Source: Lithodes maja
Taxonomy: Eukaryota > Arthropoda > Malacostraca > Decapoda > Lithodidae
Assembly (NCBI GenBank): GCA_037953745.1
Contig: JBAKBP010007962.1
Span: 1 to 64,000 of the forward strand
Direction: 5' to 3'
DNA length: 64,000 nt
In this document: positions 33,739-42,939 of the stretch, in pieces
Layout of the letters: each line of letters opens with the position of its first letter
Numbering within the stretch: the first letter of the stretch is position 1
The notes under the pieces: model-generated
Told to the model about the DNA's origin: nothing
The model's input: the letters and a program-made list of their open reading frames with translations, nothing else
Databases searched by the model: none
Translations under genes and position numbers: made by a program

Positions 33739-34656
33739 ATGAAAAATGCACACGGGAGCCGGTTGAAACTGGGTCTGTTGAATGTTCGTTCCTTGCGTAA
33801 CAAAATGGATCATATTTGCGAGATCTTGGATGAACGTAACCTTGATGTATTATGTCTCACTGAGACCTGGTTGTTCGAGTCAGATCTGAATATTATCCAG
33901 GCGGCATTGCCTAAAACCCATTCCATAATAAATGTTCCTAAGCCTAGGGGAGATCATCCGGGTGGTGGAGTGGCAGTTGTCTACTCCACATCTCTGGTGA
34001 ATATCTTGCAAATAAGCCATAACCCAGCCCCTCTTTATTATGAACTGTTGGAAGTGGAAATAAAACTCCAACAAATTCTAAGAATGGCAGTTGTCTATAG
34101 GCCTGGCCATCGTGGCACAGATAGGGGTTTTATGGAAGAGTTTGGGCAGTTTCTCGAGGAATTTTCTGCTAAAACCGGAAGACTTTTGATATGTGGAGAT
34201 TTTAATTACTGGGTTGACAGCCCTCATCTGAAGCCATTCTCTCTTGAGTTCCTTGAGTTGACTGATCAGAACAATTTTGTAAACCATGTGTCCCTCCCAA
34301 CTCATATCTTAGGACACACCCTTGACTTGGTTTTCTCTCCTGTGGGTTGTGGTGGTGTTCTGGATGTTGATGTTGAGAATGCTGACCCTAATACCTCTGA
34401 TCATGCTTTGATTACTTTCAGCTTTGATTTCCCTAAGCCACTCGCACATGAAAAAGTAATCCGATTTAGAAATTATAAAAATACAGACCAAAATTTGGCT
34501 AGCAGTGAAGTAAAACAGTACTTGGGAAGTATTGATACTTCCAACTTTACTTCAGATGAGCTGTGGTCCACACAATCAAAGATGAAAAGAAAGTGTATTA
34601 TCAGGGAAAAGTTGACTCATGTGGTAACGACCAGAGGAGGTTGGCTTCAATTGTAA
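33739..34656 (+). CDS. LINE ORF2, APE endonuclease part
   Basis: The frame has 305 residues. Motifs in order are LGLLNVRSLRNKMD near the start, DVLCLTETWL, GGGVAVVYS, VVYRPG, ICGDFN near residue 150 and SDHALITF near 220. These are the catalytic blocks of an apurinic/apyrimidinic-type endonuclease. It nicks the target DNA for target-primed reverse transcription. The frame closes at 34656, and the RT part continues in an overlapping frame, so the polyprotein is broken by a frameshift, probably with a small deletion, near 34560. Confidence 0.85.
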   Translation: MKNAHGSRLKLGLLNVRSLRNKMDHICEILDERNLDVLCLTETWLFESDLNIIQAALPKTHSIINVPKPRGDHPGGGVAVVYSTSLVNILQISHNPAPLYYELLEVEIKLQQILRMAVVYRPGHRGTDRGFMEEFGQFLEEFSAKTGRLLICGDFNYWVDSPHLKPFSLEFLELTDQNNFVNHVSLPTHILGHTLDLVFSPVGCGGVLDVDVENADPNTSDHALITFSFDFPKPLAHEKVIRFRNYKNTDQNLASSEVKQYLGSIDTSNFTSDELWSTQSKMKRKCIIREKLTHVVTTRGGWLQL

Positions 34657-36458
34657 ACAGTTTACTTGGAAAAACAAGAGTCGGTTTAAGACCTTCTGTA
34701 CCCGATGCCGAGTTGGCTGCCAACTTTGTGTCATTTTTTGCTGGCAAGATAACTCGCATAAGACAGGAACTGGATGATGCTTCTGTTGGTGAAGAACTTT
34801 CAGTTGTACTCCAACCCCGACACATTCCTAATAATGTCCTCTCATCCTTTCACCCAGTAGAGGTGGACATGATCTCGTCCTACATAAGAAACCTCAATAA
34901 AACATTTTGCCTGTTGGATCCCATAAATGTTTCCAAGCTACTAAGAGTCTATGATCACACAGTTGAGTTTATTTCCAAAATAATTAATAAGTGCTTCTCT
35001 GAAGGTAGCTTCCCACATTCTGAAAAGCATGCACTACTCCGACCTAGTCTAAAGAAACCTGGACTTTATGTTGAGAACATGTTGATCTATCGTCCTGTCT
35101 CCAAGCTGGCCTTCATACCAAAGATATTAGAGCGTGCAATACTTGACCAATTACAACCACTACTTCAGCAGAATGAAACTATCCCAATTTTTCAGTCTGC
35201 TTACCGACAGTATCATTCAACTGAAACAGCATTGATTAGAGTACATAATGATCTAGTTGAGAACATTTGCAATGGTGTGGACTCACTATTGGTCTTGCTT
35301 GATCTCTCTGCGGCCTTTGACACAGTGGATCACGAGTTGTTATTGAGTGATCTTTATGATTGTGGTGTGCGTGACTCCGCTCTCTTGCTTCTTGGGTCGT
35401 ACTTGTCAGGTAGATCCCAGAGTGTGATGGTAAATCAAATGGTCTCGGACTCGACACCCTTGCAGTATGGTGTTCCGCAGGGATCAGTTTTAGGTCCTAT
35501 CTTATTTATAATTTATATCAGCAGTTTGTCTCTTCTGCTTCGTGCACATAATGTCACCTTTCACTTTTATGCAGATGACACCCAGATTTATGTGAGAATC
35601 ACAAATATAGTTGATATACGGAGTAAGATGGAATTGTTGATGTCTGATATCAAGAAGTGGATGAGAGCGAGAAAACTTAAACTAAATGATGGTAAAACTG
35701 ATATTCTCATCATCCGAGGAAATAGAAGAGCTGATGATATAGTAGGTGCCCTCTCCATCAATGTGGGTGGATCTCAGCTGCGACCGGCCAACTCTGTTCG
35801 AAATCTGGGTGTATATGTGAACTCCCGATTAGATTTCAAAGAACATGTAAACCAGATAGTTAAAAGTTGTTACTTGCACATCAGAAATCTCTATTTGGTG
35901 AAGCCGTTTATAACCAGACGTTGCCTCCTGACGTTGGTTCACTCATTGGTCTTCTCTCGTGTTGATTATTGCAATGCCCTGTTGGTGGGTCTTCCAAATT
36001 ATATTTTAAAGAAAGTTCAGTCTGTTCTTAACAGGGCCGCAAGACTCATTTTTGGTGTTCCACCTAGAACTCCTACTACATCTCTTCACATAGAACTGCA
36101 CTGGCTGCCAGTAAGAGCAAGAATAGAATTTAAGTTGTGTTTGGTGACTTTTAAGGTTCTCAAATTTGGTGAGCCTAGGTACCTTGCGGAGCTGCTCAGG
36201 CGCCCACCGGCACACCATGGTGTAGTTGTGCGTCATGACAATGACCCTTTTCGTCTTGATGAACCAAGGGCTTTCCAGCAGTCTTCTTTCTTTGAGAGGT
36301 CATTCTCCTACATGGCTCCGAGGTTGTATAACAGGTTGCCGCTGTCCATGAGACAACTGAGTTCTGTTGAATGCTTCAAGAGACAACTTAAGACTTTTCT
36401 CTTTGAGAGAAGCTATGATCTTGAGAGAGGTGTCATGACAGATGGCTATAGAGTTTAG
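34563..36458 (+). CDS. LINE ORF2, reverse transcriptase part
   Basis: The frame has 631 residues. RT blocks are LLDLSAAFDTVDHELL, YGVPQGSVLGPILF, YADD at 336-339 (FHFYADDTQIY), then the C-terminal LHWLPVRARIEFKL block. YADDTQIY and LSAAFDTVDH are typical of the L2/CR1 group. It overlaps the endonuclease frame by 94 bp in a different frame. Only about 190 bp separate its stop codon from the (ATT)n tail. No internal stop is present. Confidence 0.87.
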   Translation: MVHTIKDEKKVYYQGKVDSCGNDQRRLASIVNSLLGKTRVGLRPSVPDAELAANFVSFFAGKITRIRQELDDASVGEELSVVLQPRHIPNNVLSSFHPVEVDMISSYIRNLNKTFCLLDPINVSKLLRVYDHTVEFISKIINKCFSEGSFPHSEKHALLRPSLKKPGLYVENMLIYRPVSKLAFIPKILERAILDQLQPLLQQNETIPIFQSAYRQYHSTETALIRVHNDLVENICNGVDSLLVLLDLSAAFDTVDHELLLSDLYDCGVRDSALLLLGSYLSGRSQSVMVNQMVSDSTPLQYGVPQGSVLGPILFIIYISSLSLLLRAHNVTFHFYADDTQIYVRITNIVDIRSKMELLMSDIKKWMRARKLKLNDGKTDILIIRGNRRADDIVGALSINVGGSQLRPANSVRNLGVYVNSRLDFKEHVNQIVKSCYLHIRNLYLVKPFITRRCLLTLVHSLVFSRVDYCNALLVGLPNYILKKVQSVLNRAARLIFGVPPRTPTTSLHIELHWLPVRARIEFKLCLVTFKVLKFGEPRYLAELLRRPPAHHGVVVRHDNDPFRLDEPRAFQQSSFFERSFSYMAPRLYNRLPLSMRQLSSVECFKRQLKTFLFERSYDLERGVMTDGYRV

Positions 36459-36606
36459 GCTATTTTGCCACTGCTAGTGATTGTTAAATGTGTGTTGTAT
36501 ATAAGCCTTCTTTTGATGCATTGATTTTTTTTCTTTTTTCTTTCTCTTTCCGAGCGCTAGTGAATTCTTCAGAAAAATTGGCGCTTATGAGAAATAAGTA
36601 ACATGC

Positions 36607-36640
<34 letters not shown>

Positions 36641-37168
36641 GTGTACTTGTGAATACGTCTTTTTTTGAAGAACGTATATATTACCTACACTCATTCTACA
36701 CTCTCCACATACACCAATCAATCTTTCTCCACTCTCGTTTACACCATCCACACCAAAACTACCGATGACTCCCTCAACAGGTTCATTTCCTACCCTACCA
36801 TTTAGGTCCCCTAAAACTACATTTTAATTTTCCTCAAACCCTTGTAGATAATCCCTCAAATCTTTCCAAAAACTCTCAACCTCCTCTATCTTCTTTTCAC
36901 TTCCTGGCCCATATGCACTGACAAAAACCCACCTTTCACCCATAAACTGCATTTGCTATGATGAGACCTCTCTCCACTCCTTTATAAGCTCTTTCAACTC
37001 CTCCTTCACTATCATAGCCACTCCCTCTTTCGCATTGACTCCCTCATCTACTCCAGACTTTCTACCTATCACATTTCCAAAATCCACTTCTTCCTCTCCT
37101 TGCATCTTTGTTTCATTCAGAGCAAGCACATCATACTTTCTTCTTTCAAATAACCTTCCAATGTCCTC

Positions 37169-37800
37169 TTGCCTCTGGTGGACAAGTTTTGTTACCTAGG
37201 TGATACCATCTCTGCCGGTGGTGGGGCCGAGGCTGCCACTGTCGCTAGAATTAGATGTGGCTGGGGGAAGTTCAGAGAATTGCTGCTAATTCTGATCATG
37301 AAAAGAATGCCTCTCTCCCTGAAGGGAAAGGTGTATGCCTCATGTGTTGGATGTGTAATGACATATGCCTCAGAAACATGGGCCGTTAAAGTAGAGGATG
37401 TCAACTGAATGAACGTAATGAGATGAGAATGGCGAGATGGATGTGTAGGGCCAAACTGCAGGATAGAATAACTAATGATGAGCTGAGGAGATGCTTAGGT
37501 ATAAAGAATATTAGCGAGATGTGTACAAGTAGACTGGGATGGTATGGGCATGTGGAGAGAATGGATGAACAAAATTGGGTGAAACGATGCAGGTCTGTGA
37601 TTGTGGAGGGAGCTGCACCGAGGGGTGGACCGAGGAAGATCTGGGATCGGACTATACGTGCCGATCTTGAATACAAAAACTTGACAAGTGAAGAAGCCCT
37701 TAACAGGGTTGCCTGGAATGCCATCATTAAGACAAGAGACTGAAACTGCATGTATGTGTGGAGCACTCAGTCTTAAAACTTTATGTATGTATGTATGTAT
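37169..37800 (+). pseudogene. 3' fragment of a second RTE-like LINE family
   Basis: The plus-strand frames read LVDKFCYLGDTISAGGGAEA, KVYASCVGCVMTYASETWAV and RLGWYGHVERMDEQNWVKRC, with a frameshift near 37405. The end carries TGTGGAGCACTCAGTCTTAA and a (TGTA)n tail. The same protein is encoded by 61941-62480 and by 62481-63180 on the minus strand. Confidence 0.8.
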
Positions 37801-37894
37801 TCGTTCCACATCCACGCACATATAAAGCTCCTATTCTTAGGGTCTGGGACCACGAACGTGCTCCCTCGCCCTTATCTCAGTTTCTTATGATCAG

Positions 37895-38030
37895 ATTTTA
37901 ATTTAAATACCTGACAAGTGTGGCAGCTCTGAACAGGGCTGTCTGAAGTGCCGCCATTAGGACGTGAGACCGGAACTGCACTTCGTGTGGAGCACTAGGT
38001 CTTTAAATATATGTATGTCTGTATGTAAGA
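37895..38030 (+). mobile_element. LINE 3'-end fragment abutting a ZSWIM8 donor site
   Basis: It matches the last ~130 bp of the 37169-37800 and 61941-62480 LINEs (GCCGCCATTAGGACGTGAGA, then TGTGGAGCACTAGGTCTTTA and a TGTA-type tail). It ends only about 18 bp from the splice donor of the exon at 38049-38432. Confidence 0.75.
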
Positions 38031-38048
38031 AGATTGAGAGGCACTAAC

Positions 38049-38432
38049 CGGCGGATGAAGTTGTGCTGGCTGTGCTTGCTGTTCTAGGGAGGGCATAGGT
38101 GGTTGTTGTTGCTGTTGTTGCTGCTGTTGCTGCTGTTGCTGCTGCTGTTGCTGCTGCTGTGTGGGTGGAGTAGGAGGGTTGAGTGGAGGTGGTGGTGGTA
38201 GGGGCAGGTCATGTGGTGGGGGTGGGGCAGTGGGGTCAACAAACAGTGGGTCGGCTGGTGGTTGCTGGTTGCCACCACCGCGCCGGGCCTGGTGGCGAGT
38301 GCGGGCCTCGTAGATCTCGTACCAGCGCCGTGCCACCGAGAACAGCACTTCAGGATAAACACCACCGCCCTTAGCTGCACCCTCCACTGCCAAACAAGCC
38401 TTCTCTACCATGTTGTCACTCTGCTCCTTGCA
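38049..38432 (-). CDS. ZSWIM8: ZSWIM8/Dora exon (third in window), conserved helical region plus poly-Q
   Basis: There are 128 codons. The first 43 residues (CKEQSDNMVEKACLAVEGAA, then KGGGVYPEVLFSVARRWYEI and YEA) are almost collinear with animal ZSWIM8, where the same C-KEQ-x-x-x-x-EKA and KGGGVYPEVLF blocks occur. The rest is a basic then Pro-rich segment followed by 19 glutamines. These are encoded by 11 CAG and 8 CAA codons, an interrupted tract. The acceptor TTTATTCTTCAG precedes 38432, and the donor GTTAGT follows 38049. Both ends are in phase 0. ZSWIM8 is the receptor of a cullin-RING ligase that ubiquitinates Argonaute bound to trigger RNA, so the microRNA is destroyed; this part lies C-terminal of the BC/Cul box and SWIM regions, which are outside the window. 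A LINE fragment ends just past its donor. Confidence 0.93.
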
Positions 38433-38559
38433 CTGAAGAATAAACAACAAGTAAATTAGGTTAAGAGGCATTCGATAAATATATAATATACACAAAAATA
38501 AAGATAAAGAGACAAAGAAAGGGCAGAGACAGTAAAAAAAAAAACAGATGCAGGGATTC

Positions 38560-38655
38560 TTCTCAGTGGCACACCAGTGGTGTGCCACTGAGAACAGCAC
38601 TTGAGAACAAATCGTCCGCCCTTTTCAACCAGACTGTCACTCTGATCCTTGCACT
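38560..38655 (-). pseudogene. Decayed partial duplicate of the ZSWIM8 exon 38049-38432
   Basis: On the minus strand a CTGCAG acceptor-like site is followed by CKDQSDSLVEKG, matching the exon start CKEQSDNMVEKA. About 29 bp are then missing, which shifts the frame, and the match continues at DNA level (AAGTGCTGTTCTCAGTGGCA) before ending in a palindrome. Similarity also extends about 25 bp into the upstream intron. It is therefore a DNA duplication and not a retrocopy. Its acceptor lies 222 bp upstream of the true exon. It cannot give an in-frame product. Confidence 0.8.
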
Positions 38656-38680
38656 GCAGTGCACAACACAAGGAGGAAAT

Positions 38681-39216
38681 TAGGTCTAGTGGAAGAGTGG
38701 AAGAGGCAAGAAAAAAATAATAATAAAAAAGACAGAACAGATCAAGTTCATGGAGACTCTCACAGATATAAGAGATACAGAGCAAGAAGTGAAAATAATG
38801 GAAAAGAAGTACAAATTAAGGGAAAACTTTATCTTTGGCAGTGGCTACTTAGCCTATAATTTATTATATGGTCCCTGTGTCCTCTGGACCAGGCTAATCT
38901 TGTTATCGTCAGTCAAGAAAATCCACCTCTTAGGTAACACTAATAATTTCCTAAGGTACTGTACGTCATTAATGCATTTGCCACTGTAAAAAAATATTAC
39001 AGAAATTAGAAAAATTCATATTATATTTCAAATGAGGCATCCTTGCACTAGTTTGCTTGCCATTTGTCTGATGTCTACCCCTGCACGCCACATTGCGACA
39101 CCATGTTCATCCTTCAAAGAAATATCAAGATAGCAGATAGATGAAAAGGAGAAGGAGGAAGGGCCGTAGACGTCATTGACTACATAGCCAGTACTAAATA
39201 TTCGGTTATCCCTCCT
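38681..39216. other. Non-coding intron interval
   Basis: AT-rich sequence with no coding or repeat similarity to the rest of the window that I could see. Confidence 0.45.
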
Positions 39217-39227
39217 ACCTACTGCAT

Positions 39228-39325
39228 GGAGGGTTCTGTTGGGGCGCTTGGTTATGGCCTTGGCCTTGCTCGGGGCCTTGGGGATGTTCGGCCAGGCAGC
39301 TTGGGGAACAACAACAACAACAACA
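39228..39325 (+). mobile_element. 98-bp tail-only insertion of the CAA-tailed SINE/LINE
   Basis: It starts GGAGGGTTCTGTTGGGGCGC and ends in (CAA)n. It is flanked by the perfect 11-bp direct repeat ACCTACTGCAT (39217-39227, 39326-39336). It contains only the 3' tail of the SINE family at 22135 and 29740, so it is an extremely 5'-truncated retroposition. Confidence 0.9.
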
Positions 39326-39435
39326 ACCTACTGCATCTGCATCAATGACACATAGCTAAGAATACACGACTGAAGGCGGGAAATTCAATTCCTAAACCAT
39401 TACAGTACTCGAAGAGTCCACATTGTAAGTGCGAG

Positions 39436-41625
39436 GTTTTAGGTTTTAGGAAGGGAAGAGGATGTGTAGATCAGATTTTTACCCTGAATTGTGTTGTGGA
39501 GAAATATCTGGAGAAGCAACAAAAGGTGTATGTTGCCTTTATGGACTTGGAGAAGGCCTATGCTAGAGTGGATAGAGAAGGTATGTGGAAAGTACCGGTA
39601 CTTAGAATATACGGAGTAGATGGCAAGTTGCTGAAAGCAGTGAAGAGCATGTATGAGGGTGCAAAGGCGGCAGTACGTGCGGAGAATGAGCAGAGCGAGT
39701 TCTTTGACCTGAATGTTGGGATGAAACAGGGGTGTGTGTGATGTACCCGTGGTTGTTTACTGTATATAGCTCAGTCCCGCATAATGCGAAAAATTGGTTG
39801 ATACAGTGCGTCGCACTGTGTGAATTCGCACTATGTGAACAATGTATCCGATGGGAAAAACCGTAATTGGTCGATCGGTCCTCCATATAGCACACATGTC
39901 TTTCCTTATATCGTTATTTATACCGACACAAACATACCAAGAACAAATGTTAATAATAAATATAGACTAAATCATCGGCATAATTTCGGCGCTTTCGTCT
40001 GACACGGCGTCGGTAGCCTAGACCGGCGTTTGCTCTCGGTCTGTTTTGATGGTGGGCATTTATTTCCTTTATCACCACCATCAGGCCCATTGTCCCTATC
40101 ACTGAATGCATTTGAGGAGAACACTTAAATACATATTATGAGGAGATTACTTACCACACATAATATATTTGAAATCAGTCATATAGCCTAACTCATCGGC
40201 ATAATTTCGGCGCTTTTGTCTGACATGGCGTCGGCGTCGGTAGCCTAGACCGACGTTTGTTCTGTTTTAATGGCCCTGGGAATCTAATTCCTTCATTATT
40301 ACCACCAGACCCACTATCCCTATCACTGAATGCACCAAAGGCCATAGTAAACTCGCAAGATAAGAGGTTCGGGCAGAAAATAGCTTGTAAACATGTAGTT
40401 TTCCAACACAATGGTTGCCAGCCTGTCCACCGATCACAGGCATTCACATGTATGGGGTAAAAAATGTCTGACTGACCAGCCTCCCTCCATGCCCAAGCTG
40501 CTCAAACACCAGTGATGCCACGATTCAGGCAGGAAATTTATCGCACTGTACAAATTTTGGCTGTACAGTACTAATAGAAAACTCCCCGGATTTAACCCAT
40601 ATTGCCACCCGACTCGCACTAAAAGATCGCATTCGCATTGGTTGATAATTTTGTGCTTAATATTTTCATTGCTCGCACTACTCGAAATTCGCACTGTTTG
40701 TAGTCGTTGTATGCGGGACCGACCTGTATATGGATGGAGTCATGAAAGAAATACTAGGAAGAGCAGTGGATGTTGGTGTATCGCTGAAAAGGGAGGAAAA
40801 TGAGTGGAAGCTGCCTATACTGCCGTTTGCGGATGATACAGTTCCGATGAGCGATAATGAATGGGAGTTGCAGGGTCTGGTAAATGAGTTTGGAACAGAG
40901 TGCGAAAAACGGAATTTGAAAGTAAATGCGGGGAAGAGCAAGGTTATGGTCTTCGAAAGGGATGAAGTCACAGAGTGTGAGGTGAAGTTGAACGGTCAGG
41001 CTATGGAGATCGTCAGCTCTTTTAAGTATCTGGGCAGTGTGTTGAGTAAAGATGGGACTATGGATGAAGAAGTGCGGGAGAGGGTGCAACAGGGGAAGAG
41101 GGTTGTAGGAACGTTGAAAGCAGTAACAAGAAATAGGGTGGTCAGTATGGAAGTGAAGAAGTCCTTGCATGACAGTGTGGTAATCCCGACACTAACTTAC
41201 GGAAGCGAAGCATGGACGTTCGGGAAGAGACTCAGACCAAGAGTGAGAGCGGTGAAAATGAGTTACCTGAGAAGTGCGTGCAGAGTTACATGGAGAGATA
41301 GACAGACGAATGAGGAAGTAAGGAGGTGTGGTGTGGAGGTAGATATGCTGGAAAGTGTGAAAAGGAACTACTTGAGATGGTTCGGCCATATGGAACGTAA
41401 GAAAGCGAGAGAATGACTAAGAGGGTGTACGAGAGCGAGGTGGAAGGGCAGAGAGGGAGAGGTGCACTGAAGGAGAGGTGGAAGGATGGAGTGAGGAAGT
41501 ATATGGATGAAGGCGGTGCTGGTTGGGAGGAGGGGCGTCGACTGACTGGGGACAGAGGTGCATGGGGGCGGTTTGTTCGTGGCCACCCCTTCGGGGATCA
41601 CAGCGTCAGGCAATAGATAAGGCTC
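39436..41625 (+). pseudogene. RTE LINE copy in plus orientation, split by a mariner MITE
   Basis: The frame from GFRKGRGCVDQIF through FMDLEKAYARVDREG to MKQGCV is cut at 39764. It resumes at 40727 (MDGVMKEILGRAVDVGVSLK) and ends GHPFGDHSVRQ with a short ATAG tail. FADD has become PFADDTVPM and small frameshifts occur at 39739 and 41400. It belongs to the same family as 4579-7326 but is more diverged. It is opposite in orientation to ZSWIM8 and to the copies at 4.6, 8.7 and 56.1 kb. Confidence 0.87.
39765..40726. mobile_element. 962-bp mariner-type MITE inside the RTE copy
   Basis: The LINE coding sequence is interrupted between ACTGTA and TATGGATGG with TA duplicated (39763-39764, 40727-40728). 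The ends carry GTCCCGCATA on the left and, in reverse complement, CAGGTCGGTCCCGCATA on the right, related to the MITEs at 10228 and 15511. Inside, 39970-40110 and 40190-40335 are a tandem duplication offset by about 220 bp (CATCGGCATAATTTCGGCGC). There is no transposase. Confidence 0.82.
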
Positions 41626-42090
41626 CTGGTCCAGATGAATTTCCTCCAATAGTACTTAAGAATTGCTCCTTGGTGCTCGCTCCTGTATTGGTAAAAAATT
41701 TCCGTCTGTGTACTCATATCTGATGCTTCCCAGTACCCTGGAAAGAAGCAAACATCCATCCAGTTCCTAAAAAAGGTGCCTCTTCAGATCCATCAAGCTA
41801 CAGACCAATAGCTATAACTTCCACTATTGGTAAAGTCTTTGAAATTATATTAAATAATCACATAATTAAGCATCTTGAGAATAATAAATTAATCAGTGAT
41901 AGGCAATATGGTTTTAGACGATGTCGATCAACTTCAGACATTCTTTGCCTTCTTACGCATCAAATCAACCAAGCTACAGACCAACATGGTGAAACACATA
42001 CAATAGCACTGGATATATCAAAGGCATTTGATAGAGTCTGGCATCAATCCTTATTGTCGAAGATGTCACACTATGGCCTTGCATCATTAG

Positions 42091-42313
42091 TATAATAAAG
42101 ATGAATGAAGATATAACACCAGTACTCTTCAATCCTTTATTGGCTAGGGTTGAGTACAGGAGCGCCGAGACGCTGGTTGGTTATGTAAGAGTCTGGTGTG
42201 AACTGAAGGACTTGCTGCCTCCACAGGCCTGGGTGCCAGAGGCGCCCGCAAGTCTAAAGTGTCTGTGGTGCCATATGGTGTTGGACAATAGTGGTGTATA
42301 CATTATTATTATA
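42091..42313 (-). repeat. 3' LTR of the Ty3/gypsy element
   Basis: This is the direct repeat of 47502-47724. In element sense it starts TATAATAATAATGTATAC and ends CATCTTTATTATA, giving TATAAT...ATTATA termini instead of the usual TG...CA. The integrase frame reads into it. Confidence 0.92.
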
Positions 42314-42915
42314 TCTCCCCCCCCCCTATTGGCGTCCGACGAGGCGATGGTGGAGTCGGGCGGTGTAGGTTGAGTGGAGGGCGGTAGACGAAGCTGTCGT
42401 AGGAAGCGGCGGTTGCGGAGCGTGGCTCGCCCCGACCCATCCACCCGGATGGTATACTGGCGGTGTGGATGCACCTCCACTACAGTGCCAGTCTTGTTCC
42501 ACCGTGTCGGGTTGTTGCCCCCCTGGTTCTGGACGGAGACCCGGTCACCGACGTGGAGTGGTGATAAAGGCCGGGCTGAAGCATTATAGTATGTGGCTAG
42601 GGCAGCGTTACGGTGAAAAAGGGCTGCCTCACGAGCTTCGGCCGAGAGAAGCCAGTGGGGGTGGAGGTGGAGAAGTGCAGGATTGCAGGGGACGTGGTCC
42701 CGTAGGGTCCTGCCGAAGAGAAGTTGAGCTGGTGACTTGTCAATGGTCGAGAGGGGTGTGTTCCTGTATTGGAGGAGGGCGCGGGCTGCGGCGTTGTTGT
42801 CGAGAGAGCCAGTGGGGGATGTACAGTCCGCGATGATGCGGCGGGCTGCTTTAACAGCCAGCTCGGCGCGGCCATTAGACTGAGGGTAGAACGCAGAGCT
42901 GACCCGCTGTGACAC
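42181..42915 (-). CDS. Integrase C-terminal part, downstream of an in-frame stop
   Basis: This is the same frame as the 1279-residue polyprotein, after one TAA at 42940-42942. It reads SSAFYPQSNGRAELAVKAAR, the end of the integrase core, then VGDRVSVQNQGG and TGTVVEVHPHRQYTIRVDGS, a chromodomain-free GPY/F-like C-terminal region. The frame ends inside the 3' LTR. The first Met is only an internal residue; this is not a separate gene. Confidence 0.82.
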   Translation of the reverse strand: MSQRVSSAFYPQSNGRAELAVKAARRIIADCTSPTGSLDNNAAARALLQYRNTPLSTIDKSPAQLLFGRTLRDHVPCNPALLHLHPHWLLSAEAREAALFHRNAALATYYNASARPLSPLHVGDRVSVQNQGGNNPTRWNKTGTVVEVHPHRQYTIRVDGSGRATLRNRRFLRQLRLPPSTQPTPPDSTIASSDANRGGGDIIIMYTPLLSNTIWHHRHFRLAGASGTQACGGSKSFSSHQTLT

Positions 42916-42939
42916 ACCCCAATGTGCCAGGAATTCTTG

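Larger units (their letters stand above)
32078..36641 (+). mobile_element. L2/CR1-group LINE, nearly full length, with U4-like 5' head
   Basis: The order is: U4 snRNA-like start (32079), 5' UTR, ORF1 (32474), ORF2 (33739-36458), then an (ATT)n tail at 36606-36640. A sharp boundary with the older LINE is seen on both sides. ORF1 has one stop and ORF2 one frame break, so this copy is probably dead but not old. Confidence 0.85.
31735..37165 (-). pseudogene. RTE-like LINE endonuclease remnant, split by an L2/CR1-like LINE
   Basis: From 37165 downward the minus strand reads DLNGRVGNEPVEGVIGSFG and NESGERLIGVCGECRMSVGN, the middle of an APE endonuclease, stopping near 36645. The same domain resumes below 32077 (VRGEIAERALMDYVFV, GISDHYMVEGNLRV) and runs to 31735. 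The 4.56-kb LINE at 32078-36641 fills the gap, so it landed in this older element. A short segment at 31855-31877 interrupts the remnant. Confidence 0.78.

Noticed and set aside
38183..38459. Plus-strand frames opposite the poly-Q exon
   Set aside because: They are the antisense of the conserved ZSWIM8 exon, which has splice sites, phase and family similarity on the minus strand.
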